From: Paratinospora sagittata | Lineage: Eukaryota; Streptophyta; Magnoliopsida; Ranunculales; Menispermaceae | DNA: 64,000 nt | Reading direction: 5' to 3' | Assembly: GCA_035771175.1 (NCBI GenBank) | Contig: CM069610.1 | Coordinates: 25,324,501 to 25,388,500 of the forward strand | Shown here: positions 24,872 to 37,869 of the stretch, in pieces | How positions within the stretch are numbered: the first letter of the stretch is position 1 | Layout: each line of letters opens with the position of its first letter | Notes under the pieces: model-generated | Told to the model about the DNA's origin: nothing | Seen by the model: only the letters and a program-made list of their open reading frames with translations | Databases searched by the model: none | Position numbers and translations under genes: made by a program

Positions 24872-26059
24872 TTGCAAGTTAGATTGAGCTTTCCAAAGAA
24901 TTTTCCAAGAGAAGAAAGTATTGATTCTTGCATTTGTCAAAACAAGCTTCGAATAGAATCAAAATTGCAATCTGTCTTGATGATAACGTCGTTGATCAGC
25001 AAGTCCTTCTTTTTATCCCTTTTGTGCTTAGATTTGCAGAGGCTATCCATTGTTTTAAGTTGTAAGTATATATGAAGTGGTCTCGGTAAGATAACACAAC
25101 AAAAAAGAACACATCAATTGTCTTGCATCAAGAACACATCAAACAATAGCTTTCAATGTCTACAAAGATCAAGCTAAAAGAACGAACACATATCTCATGC
25201 CTAAGTAAGGCATTTTGTTTGATCTTTGGTGTGTAGGGTAACCTCTCGATCAATCTTAGCACTAAAACTCTGAAATCTGCAAAGTCTTCAAAATCACTTC
25301 GATATAGTATTTCATTTTGAAAAAATGTTTTCCGAAAGGTTTTAATCATAATTTCAATGTGTTTTGAATTATTTAAAAGTTTTTAATCTTATACAATATG
25401 TTTTGAGTTAATGGAATGGTTCTTGAGTGTCAAAATATTATTTTTACAAAAATAAGGCTATCCAGCAATTGGCCAAGATTTTCCTGAAGGCACTAGCGCA
25501 CTATCAGTGTTGACAGCACGCTGATAGGGTTCTATAACAAAACATTTGTTATTCTGAAAAATTGTCTATACCGCGCTATCCCTTTTGATACTTCGCTATA
25601 AAGCTGTTGCCGTGACCTTTCCATTTTTAGTAAAATGGGCAATAACGCGATATAGGCCTCGATAACACGCTATCGGAAAGTCCGTAAAACTCGAGCTCTC
25701 GGGTTTGTGTATATCAATCTGCTATCGCCTGCTATCTGTCAATTGAGAACATGATACACAACCCAATAGCACGCTATCCACGTCTGTGAAAAAAATCTGA
25801 TATTTTTAACGAGAAAAATGTGGGCACTTCTGCTTGCTCGATTTTTCTATTCCTTATACAATTTCTCCAGGTTGTCTTAATTGAAATATTCTCTACTAAC
25901 ACCTAGATGATTCCCATTGTCTCGCACGCCGAAAACAACTTTAGATTAAACAATGTTTTCAATTCAAATAATTTTGTACTCTCTTGCCCTTTAACCCGCA
26001 ACTTCTAATTTTATAAAACACTCATTCTCTGATTTTCAAAAATACAACACACACGATTT
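24872..26059. repeat. satellite unit 22
   Basis: Proximal end has CAAAGAATTTTCCAAG and CCTTCTTTTTATCC, as in unit 25; the remainder matches unit 19. Minus frame 25128-25349. Confidence 0.95.
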
Positions 26060-27246
26060 TTGCAAGTTAGATTGAGCTTTCCAAAGAGTTTTTCAAGAGA
26101 AGAAAGTATTGATTCTTGCATTTGTCAAAACAAGCTTCGAATAGAATCAAAATTGCAATCTGTCTTGATGATAACGTCGTTGATCAGCAAGTCCTTCATT
26201 TTATCCCTTTTGTGCTTAGATTTGCAGAGGCTATCCATTGTTTTAAGTTGTAAGTATATATGAAGTGGTCTCGGTAAGATAACACAACAAAAAGAACACA
26301 TCAATTGTCTTGCATCAAGAACACATCAAACAATAGCTTTCGAAGTCTACAAAGATCAAGCTAAAAGAACGAAGACATATCTCATGCCTAAGTAAGGCAT
26401 TTTGTTTGATCTTTGGTGTGTAGGGTAACCTCTCGATCAATCTCAGCACTAAAACTCTGAAATCTGCAAAGTCTTCAAAATCACTTCGATATAGTATTTC
26501 ATTTTGAAAAAATGTTTTCCGAAAGGTTTTAATCATAATTTCAATGAGTTTTGAATTATTTAAAAGTTTTTAATCTTATACAATATGTTTTGAGTTAATG
26601 GAATGGTTCTTGAGTGTCAAAATATTATTTTTACAAAAATAAGGCTATCCAGCAATTTGCAAAGATTTTCCTGAAGGCACTAGCACACTATCAGTGTTGA
26701 CAGCACGCTGATAGGGTTCTATAACAAAACATTTGTTATTCTGAAAAATTGTCTATACCGCGCTATCCCCTTTGATACTTCGCTATAAAGCTGTTGCCAT
26801 GACCTTTCCATTTTTAGTAAAATGGGCAATAACGCGATATAGGCCTTGATAACACGCTATTGGAAAGTCCGTAAAACTCGAGCTCTTGGGTTTGTGTATA
26901 TCAATCTGCTATCACCTGCTATCTGTCAATTGAGAACATGATACACAACCCAATAGCACGCTATCCACGTCTGTGAAAAAAATCTGATATTTCTAACGAG
27001 AAAAATGTGGGCACTTCTGCTTGCTCGATTTTTCTATTCCTTATACAATTTCTCCAGGTTGTCTTAATTGAAATATTCTCTACTAACACCTAGATGATTC
27101 CCATTGTCTCGCACGCCCAAAACAACTTTAGATTAAACAATGTTTTCAATTCAAATAATTTCGTACTCTCTTGCCCTTTAACCCGCAACTTCTAATTTTA
27201 TAAAACACTCATTCTCTGATTTTCAAAAATACAACACACACGATTT
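26060..27246. repeat. satellite unit 23 (mosaic)
   Basis: Combines private markers of unit 20 (CCTTGATAACACGC, GCTATCACCTGC) and unit 21 (GCACACTATC, GAGCTCTTGGG), alternating within about 300 bases. Minus frame 26315-26536. Confidence 0.95.
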
Positions 27247-28425
27247 TTGCAAGTTAGATTGAGCTTTCCAAAGAGTTTTCCAAGAGAAGAAAGTATTGAT
27301 TCTTGCATTTGTCAAAACAAGCTTCGAATAGAATCAAAATTGCAATCTGTCTTGATGATAACGTCGTTGATCAGCAAGTCCTTCTTTTTATCCCTTTTGT
27401 GCTTAGATTTGCAGAGGCTATCCATTGTTTTAAGTTGTAAGTATATATGAAGTGGTCTCGGTAAGATAACACAACAAAAAAGAACACATAAATTGTCTTG
27501 CATCAAGAACACATCAAACAATAGCTTTCGAAGTCTACAAAGATCGAACGAAGACAAATCTCATGCCTAAGTAAGGCATTTTGTTTGATCTTTGGTGTGT
27601 AGGGTAACCTCTCGATCAATCTCAGCACTAAAACTCTGAAATCTGCAAAGTCTTCAAAATCACTTCGATATAGTATTTCATTTTGAAAAAATGTTTTCCG
27701 AAAGGTTTTAATCATAATTTCAATGAGTTTTGAATTATTTAAAAGTTTTTAATCTTATACAATATGTTTTGAGTTAATGGAATGGTTCTGGAGTGTCAAA
27801 ATATTAATTTTACAAAAATAAGGCTATCCAGCAATTTGCCAAGATTTTCCTGAAGGCACTAGCGCACTATCAGTGTTGACAACACGCTGATAGGGTTCTA
27901 TAACAAAACATTTGTTATTCTGAAAAATTGTCTATACCGCGCTATCCCCTTTGATACTTCGCTATAAAGCTGTTGCCGTGACCTTTCCATTTTTAGTAAA
28001 ATGGGCAATAGCGCGATATAGGCCTCGATAACACGCTATCGGAAAGTCCGTAAAACTCGAGCTCTCGGGTTTGTGTATATCAATCTGCTATCGCCTGCTA
28101 TCTGTCAATTGAGAACATGATACACAACCCAATAGCACGCTATCCACGTCTGTGAAAAAAATCTGATATTTCTAACGAGAAAAATGTGGGCACTTCTGCT
28201 TGCTCGATTTTTCTATTCCTTATACAATTTCTCCAGGTTGTCTTAATTGAAATATTCTCTACTAATACCTAGATGATTCCCATTGTCTCGCACGCCCAAA
28301 ACAACTTTAGATTAAACAATGTTTTCAATTCAAATAATTTTGTACTCTCTTGCCCTTTAACCCGCAACTTCTAATTTTATAAAACACTCATTCTCTGATT
28401 TTCAAAAATACAACACACACGATTT
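27247..28425. repeat. satellite unit 24
   Basis: 9-base deletion. CCTTCTTTTTATCC is shared with units 22 and 25. Minus frame 27503-27715. Confidence 0.95.
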
Positions 28426-29579
28426 TTGCAAGTTAGATTGAGCTTTCCAAAGAATTTTCCAAGAGAAGAAAGTATTGATTCTTGCATTTGTCAAAACAAG
28501 CTTCGAATAGAATCAAAATTGCAATCTGTCTTGATGATAACGTCGTTGATCAGCAAGTCCTTCTTTTTATCCCTTTTGTGCTTAGATTTGCAGAGGCTAT
28601 CCATTGTTTTAAGTTGTAAGTATATATGAAGTGGTCTCGGTAAGATAACACAACAAAAAAGAACACATCAAACAATAGCTTTCGAAGTCTACAAAGATCG
28701 AACGAAGACAAATCTCATGCCTAAGTAAGGCATTTTGTTTGATCTTTGGTGTGTAGGGTAACCTCTCGATCAATCTCAGCACTAAAACTCTGAAATCTGC
28801 AAAGTCTTCAAAATCACTTCGATATAGTATTTCATTTTGAAAAAATGTTTTCCAAAAGGTTTTAATCATAATTTCAATGAGTTTTGAATTATTTAAAAGT
28901 TTTTAATCTTATACAATATGTTTTGAGTTAATGGAATGGTTCTTGAGTGTCAAAATATTAATTTTACAAAAATAAGGGTATCCAGCAATTTGCCAAGATT
29001 TTCCTGAAGGCACTAGCGCACTATCAGTGTTGACAGCACGCTGATAGGGTTCTATAACAAAACATTTGTTATTCTGAAAAATTGTCTATACCGCGCTATC
29101 CCCTTTGATACTTCGCTATAAAGCTGTTGCCGTGACCTTTCCATTTTTAGTAAAATGGGCAATAGCGCGATATAGGCCTCGATAACACGCTATCGGAAAG
29201 TCCGTAAAACTCGAGCTCTCGGGTTTGTGTATATCAATCTGCTATCGCCTGCTATCTGTCAATTGAGAACATGATACACAACCCAATAGCACGCTATCCA
29301 CGTCTGTGAAAAAAATCTGATATTTCTAACGAGAAAAATGTGGGCACTTCTGCTTGCTCGATTTTTCTATTCCTTATACAATTTCTCCAGGTTGTCTTAA
29401 TTGAAATATTCTCTACTAACACCTACATGATTCCCATTGTCTCGCACGCCCAAAACAACTTTAGATTAAACAATGTTTTCAATTCAAATAATTTTGTACT
29501 CTCTTGCCCTTTAACCCGCAACTTCTAATTTTATAAAACACCCATTCTCTGATTTTCAAAAATACAACACACACGATTT
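28426..29579. repeat. satellite unit 25 (shortest, 1,154 bp)
   Basis: Has the 9-base deletion and a 25-base loss near 28670. The loss joins two direct copies of GAACACATCAA that lie 27 bases apart in other units, as expected from slippage or recombination between them. The minus frame is extended to 86 codons (28609-28869). Confidence 0.95.
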
Positions 29580-30757
29580 TTGCAAGTTTGATTGAGCTTT
29601 CCAAAGAGTTTTCCAAGAGAAGAAAGTATTGATTCTTACATTTGTCAAAACAAGCTTCGAATAGAATCAAAATTGCAATCTGTCTTGATGATAACGTCGT
29701 TGATCAGCAAGTCCTTCATTTTATCCCTTTTGTGCTTAGATTTGCAGAGGCTATCCATTGTTTTAAGTTGTAAGTATATATGAAGTGGTCTCGGTAAGAT
29801 AACACAACAAAAAAGAACACATCAATTGTCTTGCATCAAGAACACATCAAACAATAGCTTTCGAAGTCTACAAAGATCGAACGAAGACAAATCTCATGCC
29901 TAAGTAAGGCAATTTGTTTGATCTTTGGTGTGTAGGGTAACCTCTCGATCAATCTCAGCACTAAAACTCTGAAATCTGCAAAGTCTTCAAAATCACTTCG
30001 ATATAGTATTTCCTTTTGAAAAAATGTTTTCCGAAAGGTTTTAATCAGAATTTCAATGAGTTTTGAATTATTTAAAAGTTTTTAATCTTATACAATATGT
30101 TTTGAGTTAATGGAATGGTTCTTGAGTGTCAAAATATTATTTTTACAAAAATAAGGCTATCCAGCAATTTGCCAAGATTTTCCTGAAGGCTAGTCGCACT
30201 ATCAGTGTTGACAGCACGCTGATAGGGTTCTATAACAAAACATTTGTTTTTCTGAAAAATTGTCTATACCGCGCTATCCCCTTTGATACTTCGCTATAAA
30301 GCTGTTGCCGTGACCTTTCCATTTTTAGTAAAATGGGCAATAGCGCGATATAGGCCTCGATAACACGCTATCGGAAAGTCCGTAAAACTCGAGCTCTCGG
30401 GTTTGTGTATATCAATCTGCTATCGCCTGCTATCTGTCAATTGAGAACATGATACACAACCCAATATCACGCTATCCACGTCTGTGAAAAAAATCTGATA
30501 TTTCTAACGAGAAAAATGTGGGCACTTCTGCTTGCTCGATTTTTCTATTCCTTATACAATTTCACCAGGTTGTCTTAATTGAAATATTCTCTACTAACAC
30601 CTAGATGATTTCCATTGTCTCGCACGCCGAAAACAACTTTAGATTAAACAATGTTTTCAATTCAAATAATTTTGTACTCTCTTGCCCTTTAACCCGCAAC
30701 TTCTAATTTTATAAAACACTCATTCTCTGATTTTCAAAAATACAACACACACGATTT
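29580..30757. repeat. satellite unit 26
   Basis: The anchor continues TTGCAAGTTTG. The minus-frame ATG is lost (AATCAGAATT near 30045). GGCTAGTCGCAC near 30188 is shared with unit 28. 9-base deletion present. Confidence 0.95.
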
Positions 30758-31943
30758 TTGCAAGTTAGATTGAGCTTTCCAAAGAGTTTTTCAAGAGAAG
30801 AAAGTATTGATTCTTGCATTTGTCAAAACAAGCTTCGAATAGAATCAAAATTGCAATCTGTCTTGATGATAACGTCGTTGATCAGCAAGTCCTTCATTTT
30901 ATCCCTTTTGTGCTTAGATTTGCAGAGGCTATCCATTGTTTTAAGTTGTAAGTATATATGAAGTGGTCTCGGTAAGATAACACAACAAAAAGAACACATC
31001 AATTGTCTTGCATCAAGAACACATCAAACAATAGCTTTCGAAGTCTACAAAGATCAAGCTAAAAGAACGAAGACATATCTCATGCCTAAGTAAGCATTTT
31101 GTTTGATCTTTGGTGTGTAGGGTAACCTCTCGATCAATTTCAGCACTAAATCTCAGAAATCTGCAAAGTCTTCAAAATCACTTCGATATAGTATTTCATT
31201 TTGAAAAAATGTTTTCCGAAAGGTTTTAATCATAATTTCAATGAGTTTTGAATTATTTAAAAGTTTTTAATCTTATACAATATGTTTTGAGTTAATGGAA
31301 TGGTTCTTGAGTGTCAAAATATTAATTTTACAAAAATAAGGCTATCCAGCAATTTGCCAAGATTTTCCTGAAGGCACTAGCGCACTATCAGTGTTGACAG
31401 CACGCTGATAGGGTTCTATAACAAAACATTTGTTATTCTGAAAAATTGTCTATACCGCGCTATCCCCTTTGATACTTCGCTATAAAGCTGTTGCCGTGAC
31501 CTTTCCATTATTAGTAAAATGGGCAATAGCGCAATATAGGCCTCGATAACACGCTATCGGAAAGTCCGTAAAACTCGAGCTCTCGGGTTTGTGTATGTCA
31601 ATCTGCTATCGCCTGCTATCTGTCAATTGAGAACATGATACACAACCCAATAGCATGCTATCCACGTCTGTGAAAAAAATCTGATATTTCTAACGAGAAA
31701 AATGTGGGCACTTCTGCTTGCTCGATTTTTCTATTCCTTATACAATTTCTCCAGGTTGTCTTAATTGAAATATTCTCTACTAACACCTAGATGATTCCCA
31801 TTGTCTCGCACGCCCAAAACAACTTTAGATTAAACAATGTTTTCAATTCAAATAATTTTGTACTCTCTTGCCCTTTAACCCGCAACTTCTAATTTTATAA
31901 AACACTCATTCTCTGATTTTCAAAAATACAACACACACGATTT
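30758..31943. repeat. satellite unit 27
   Basis: One-base loss (AAGTAAGCATTTT, near 31093) breaks the minus frame. Private CCATTATTAGT near 31506 weakens the CCATTTT hairpin. Confidence 0.95.
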
Positions 31944-33128
31944 TTGCAAGTTAGATTGAGCTTTCCAAAGAGTTTTCCAAGAGAAGAAAGTATTGATTCT
32001 TGCATTTGTCAAAACAAGCTTCGAATAGAATCAAAATTGCAATCTGTCTTGATGATAACGACGTTGATCAGCAAGTCCTTCATTTTATCCCTTTTGTGCT
32101 TAGATTTGCAGAGGCTATCCATTGTTTTAAGTTGTAAGTATATATGAAGTGGTCTCGGTAAGATAACACAACAAAAAAGAACACATCAATTGTCTTGCAT
32201 CAAAAACACATCAAACAATAGCTTTCGAAGTCTACAAAGATCAAGCTAAAAAAACGAAGACATATCTCATGCCTAAGTAAGGCATTTTGTTTGATCTTTG
32301 GTGTGTAGGGTAACCTCTCGATCAATCTCAGCACTAAAACTCTGAAATCTGCAAAGTCTTCAAAATCACTTCGATATAGTATTTCATTTTGAAAAAATGT
32401 TTTCCGAAAGGTTTTAATCATAATTTCAATGAGTTTTGAATTATTTAAAAGTTTTTAATCTTATACAATATGTTTTGAGTTAATGGAATGGTTCTTGAGT
32501 GTCAAAATATTATTTTTACAAAAATAAGGCTATCCAGCAATTTGCCAAGATTTTCCTGAAGGCTAGTCGCACTATCAGTGTTGACAGCACGCTGATAGGG
32601 TTCTATAACAAAACATTTGTTTTTCTGAAAAATTGTCTATACCGCGCTATCCCCTTTGATACTTCGCTATAAAGCTGTTGCCGTGACCTTTCCATTTTTA
32701 GTAAAATGGGCAATAGCGCGATATAGGCCTCGATAACACGCTATCGGAAAGTCCGTAAAACTCGAGCTCTCGGGTTTGTGTATATCAATCTGCTATCGCC
32801 TGCTATCTGTCAATTGAGAACATGATACACAACCCAATAGCACGCTATCCACGTCTGTGAAAAAAATCTGATATTTCTAACGAGAAAAATGTGGGCACTT
32901 CTGCTTGCTCGATTTTTCTATTCCTTATACAATTTCTCCAGGTTGTCCTAATTGAAATATTCTCTACTAACACCTACATGATTCCCATTGTCTCGCACGC
33001 CCAAAACAACTTTAGATTAAACAATGTTTTCAATTCAAATAATTTTTTACTCTCTTGCCCTTTAACCCGCAACTTCTAATTTTATAAAACACTCATTCTC
33101 TGATTTTCAAAAATACAACACACGATTT
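31944..33128. repeat. satellite unit 28
   Basis: GGCTAGTCGCAC near 32561, as in unit 26. One CA is lost from the CACACACG run near 33120. CCTACATG near 32973. Minus frame 32200-32421. Confidence 0.95.
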
Positions 33129-34316
33129 TTGCAAGTTAGATTGAGCTTTCCAAAGAGTTTTCCAAGAGAAGAAAGTATTGATTCTTGCATTTGTCAAAAC
33201 AAGCTTCGAATAGAATCAAAATTGCAATCTGTCTTGATGATAACGTCGTTGATCAGCAAGTCCTTCATTTTATCCCTTTTGTGCTTAGATTTGCAGAGGC
33301 TATCCATTGTTTTAAGTTGTAAGTATATATGAAGTGGTCTCGGTAAGATAACACAACAAAAAAGAACACATCAATTGTCTTGCATCAAGCACACATCAAA
33401 CAATAGCTTTCGAAGTCTACAAAGATCAAGCTAAAAGAACGAAGACATATCTCATGCCTAAGTAAGGCATTTTGTTTGATCTTTGGTGTGTAGGGTAACC
33501 TCTCGATCAATCTCAGCACTAAAACTCTGAAATCTGCAAAGTCTTCAAAATCACTTCGATATGGTATTTCATTTTGAAAAAATGTTTTCCGAAAGGTTTT
33601 AATCATAATTTCAATGAGTTTTGAATTATTTAAAAGTTTTTAATCTTATACAATATGTTTTGAGTTAATGGAATGGTTCTTGAGTGTCAAAATATTAATT
33701 TTACATAAATAAGGATATCCAACAATTTGCCAAGATTTTCCTGAAGGCACTAGCGCACTATCAGTGTTGATAGCACGCTGATAGGGTTCTATAACAAAAC
33801 ATTTGTTATTCTGAAAAATTGTCTATACCGCGCTATCCCCTTTGATACTTCGCTATAAAGCTGTTGCCGTGACCTTTCCATTTTTAGTAAAATGGGCAAT
33901 AGCGCGATATAGGCCTCGATAACACGCTATCGGAAAGTCCGTAAAACTCGAGCTCTCGGGTTTGTGTATATCAATCTGCTATCGCCTGCTATCTGCCAAT
34001 TGAGAACATGATACACAACCCAATAGCACGCTATCCACGTCTGTGAAAAAAATCTGATATTTCTAACGAGAAAAATGTGGGCACTTCTGCTTGCTCGATT
34101 TTTCTATTCCTTATACAATTTCTCCAGGTTGTCTTAATTGAAATATTCTCTACTAACACCTAGATGATTCCCATTGTCTCGCACGCCCAAAACAACTTTA
34201 GATTAAACAATGTTTTCAATTCAAATCATTTTGTACTCTCTTGCCCTTTAACCCGCAACTTCTAATTTTATAAAACACTCATTCTCTGATTTTCAAAAAT
34301 ACAACACACACGATTT
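33129..34316. repeat. satellite unit 29 (subfamily A)
   Basis: First of the interleaved A/B series. The A type keeps AAGCTAAAA and has CATCAAGCACACATC (33384) and AGCTGTTGCC. Minus frame 33385-33606. Confidence 0.95.
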
Positions 34317-35495
34317 TTGCAAGTTAGATTGAGCTTTCCAAAGAGTTTTCCAAGAGAAGAAAGTATTGATTCTTGCATTTATCAAAACAAGCTTCGAATA
34401 GAATCAAAATTGCAATCTGTATTGATGATAACGTCGTTGATCAGCAAGTCCTTCATTTTATCCCTTTTGTGCTTAGATTTGCAGAGGCTATCCATTGTTT
34501 TAAGTTGTAAGTATATATGAAGTGGTCTCGGTAAGATAACACAACAAAAAAGAACACATCAATTGTCTTGCATCAAGAACACATCAAACAATAGCTTTCG
34601 AAGTCTACAAAGATCGAACGAAGACAAATCTCATGCCTAAGTAAGGCATTTTGTTTGATCTTTGGTGTGTAGGGTAACCTCTCGATCAATCTCAGCACTA
34701 AAACTCTGAAATCTGCAAAGTCTTCAAAATCACTTCGATATAGTATTTCATTTTGAAAAAATGTTTTCCGAAAGGTTTTAATCATAATTTCAATGAGTTT
34801 TGAATTATTTAAAAGTTTTTAATCTTATACAATATGTTTTGAGTTAATGGAATGGTTCTTGAGTGTCAAAATATTATTTTTACAAAAATAAGGCTATCCA
34901 GCAATTTGCCAAGATTTTCCTGAAGGCACTAGCGCACTATCAGTGTTGACAGCACGCTGATAGGGTTCTATAACAAAACATTTGTTTTTCTGAAAAATTG
35001 TCTATACCGCGCTATCCCCTTTGATACTTCGCTATAAAGCTCTTGCCGTGACCTTTCCATTTTTAGTAAAATGGGCAATAGCGCGATATAGGCCTCGATA
35101 ACACGCTATCGGAAAGTCCGTAAAACTCGAGCTCTCGGGTTTGTGTATATCAATCTGCTATCGCCTGCTATCTGTCAATTGAGAACATGATACACAACCC
35201 AATAGCATGCTATCCACGTCTGTGAAAAAAATCTGATATTTCTAACGAGAAAAATGTGGGCACTTCTGCTTGCTCGATTTTTCTATTCCTTATACAATTT
35301 CTCCAGGTTGTCTTAATTGAAATATTCTCTACTAACACCTAGATGATTCCCATTGTCTCGCACGCCCAAAACAACTTTAGATTAAACAATGTTTTCAATT
35401 CAAATCATTTTGTACTCTCTTGCCCTTTAACCCGCAACTTCTAATTTTATAAAACACTCATTCTCTGATTTTCAAAAATACAACACACACGATTT
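34317..35495. repeat. satellite unit 30 (subfamily B)
   Basis: The B type has three linked differences: CATTTATCAAAAC near 34377, the 9-base deletion, and AGCTCTTGCC near 35039. Minus frame 34573-34785. Confidence 0.95.
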
Positions 35496-36682
35496 TTGCA
35501 AGTTAGATTGAGCTTTCCAAAGAGTTTTCCAAGAGAAGAAAGTATTGATTCTTGCATTTGTCAAAACAAGCTTCGAATAGAATCAAAATTGCAATCTGTC
35601 TTGATGATAACGTCGTTGATCAGCAAGTCCTTCATTTTATCCCTTTTGTGCTTAGATTTGCAGAGGCTATCCATTGTTTTAAGTTGTAAGTATATATGAA
35701 GTGGTCTCGGTAAGATAACACAACAAAAAAGAACACATCAATTGTCTTGCATCAAGCACACATCAAACAATAGCTTTCGAAGTCTACAAAGATCAAGCTA
35801 AAAGAACGAAGACATATCTCATGCCTAAGTAAGGCATTTTGTTTGATCTTTGGTGTGTAGGGTAACCTCTCGATCAATCTCAGCACTAAAACTCTGAAAT
35901 CTGCAAAGTCTTCAAAATCACTTCGATATAGTATTTCATTTTGAAAAAATGTTTTCCGAAAGGTTTTAATCATAATTTCAATGAGTTTTGAATTATTTAA
36001 AAGTTTTTAATCTTATACAATATGTTTTGAGTTAATGGAATGGTTCTTGAGTGTCAAAATATTAATTTTACAAAAATAAGGATATCCAGCAATTTGCCAA
36101 GATTTTCCTGAAGGCACTAGCGCACTATCAGTGTTGACAGCACGTGATAGGGTTCTATAACAAAACATTTGTTATTCTGAAAAATTGTCTATACCGCGCT
36201 ATCCCCTTTGATACTTCGCTATAAAGCTGTTGCCGTGACCTTTCCATTTTTAGTAAAATGGGCAATAGCGCGATATAGGCCTCGATAACACGCTATCGGA
36301 AAGTCCGTAAAACTCGAGCTCTCGGGTTTGTGTATATCAATCTGCTATCGCCTGCTATCTGTCAATTGAGAACATGATACACAACCCAATAGCACGCTAT
36401 CCACGTCTGTGAAAAAAATCTGATATTTCTAACGAGAAAAATGTGGGCACTTCTGCTTGCTCGATTTTTCTATTCCTTATACAATTTCTCCAGGTTGTCT
36501 TAATTGAAATATTCTCTACTAACACCTAGATGATTCCCATTGTCTCGCACGCCCAAAACAACTTTAGATTAAACAATGTTTTCAATTCAAATCATTTTGT
36601 ACTCTCTTGCCCTTTAACCCGCAACTTCTAATTTTATAAAACACTCATTCTCTGATTTTCAAAAATACAACACACACGATTT
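35496..36682. repeat. satellite unit 31 (subfamily A)
   Basis: A-type markers. One-base loss near 36144 makes GCACGTGATAGG, creating CACGTG; shared only with the next unit. Minus frame 35752-35973. Confidence 0.95.
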
Positions 36683-37869
36683 TTGCAAGTTAGATTGAGC
36701 TTTCCAAAGAGTTTTCCAAGAGAAGAAAGTATTGATTCTTGCATTTGTCAAAACAAGCTTCGAATAGAATCAAAATTGCAATCTGTCTTGATGATAACGT
36801 CGTTGATCAGCAAGTCCTTCATTTTATCCCTTTTGTGCTTAGATTTGCAGAGGCTATCCATTGTTTTAAGTTGTAAGTATATATGAAGTGGTCTCGGTAA
36901 GATAACACAACAAAAAAGAACACATCAATTGTCTTGCATCAAGCACACATCAAACAATAGCTTTCGAATTCTACAAAGATCAAGCTAAAAGAACGAAGAC
37001 ATATCTCATGCCTAAGTAAGGCATTTTGTTTGATCTTTGGTGTGTAGGGTAACCTCTCGATCAATCTCAGCACTAAAACTCTGAAATCTGCAAAGTCTTC
37101 AAAATCACTTCGATATGGTATTTCATTTTGAAAAAATGTTTTCCGAAAGGTTTTAATCATAATTTCAATGAGTTTTGAATTATTTAAAAGTTTTTAATCT
37201 TATACAATATGTTTTGAGTTAATGGAATGGTTCTTGAGTGTCAAAATATTAATTTTACAAAAATAAGGATATCCAGCAATTTGCCAAGATTTTCCTGAAG
37301 GCACTAGCGCACTATCAGTGTTGACAGCACGTGATAGGGTTCTATAACAAAACATTTGTTATTCTGAAAAATTGTCTATACCGCGCTATCCCCTTTGATA
37401 CTTCGCTATAAAGCTGTTGCCGTGACCTTTCCATTTTTAGTAAAATGGGCAATAGCGCGATATAGGCCTCGATAACACGCTATCGGAAAGTCCGTAAAAC
37501 TCGAGCTCTCGGGTTTGTGTATATCAATCTGCTATCGCCTGCTATCTGTCAGTTGAGAACATGATACACAACCCAATAGCACGCTATCCACGTCTGTGAA
37601 AAAAATCTGATATTTCTAACGAGAAAAATGTGGGCACTTCTGCTTGCTCGATTTTTCTATTCCTTATACAATTTCTCCAGGTTGTCTTAATTGAAATATT
37701 CTCTACTAACACCTAGATGATTCCCATTGTCTCGCACGCCCAAAACAACTTTAGATTAAACAATGTTTTCAATTCAAATCATTTTGTACTCTCTTGCCCT
37801 TTAACCCGCAACTTCTAATTTTATAAAACACTCATTCTCTGATTTTCAAAAATACAACACACACGATTT
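36683..37869. repeat. satellite unit 32 (subfamily A)
   Basis: A-type, with the same CACGTG as unit 31 (near 37330), so a recent single-unit duplication. Minus frame 36939-37160. Confidence 0.95.

Larger units (their letters stand above)
21311..28425. repeat. three-unit higher-order repeat, about 3.56-kb period
   Basis: Unit 19 matches 22 (3,561 apart), 20 matches 23 (3,562 apart), and the 21/22 junction markers CTAATACCTAG and CAAAGAATTTTCC recur at 24/25 (3,554 apart). Unit 23 departs from the simple scheme by mixing unit 20 and unit 21 markers. Confidence 0.8.

Noticed and set aside
29340..29528. 62-codon plus-strand frame in units 25, 28 and 33
   Set aside because: Starts at GTG and is open only where CCTAGATG became CCTACATG. 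The in-register ATG one base upstream gives just 20 codons.
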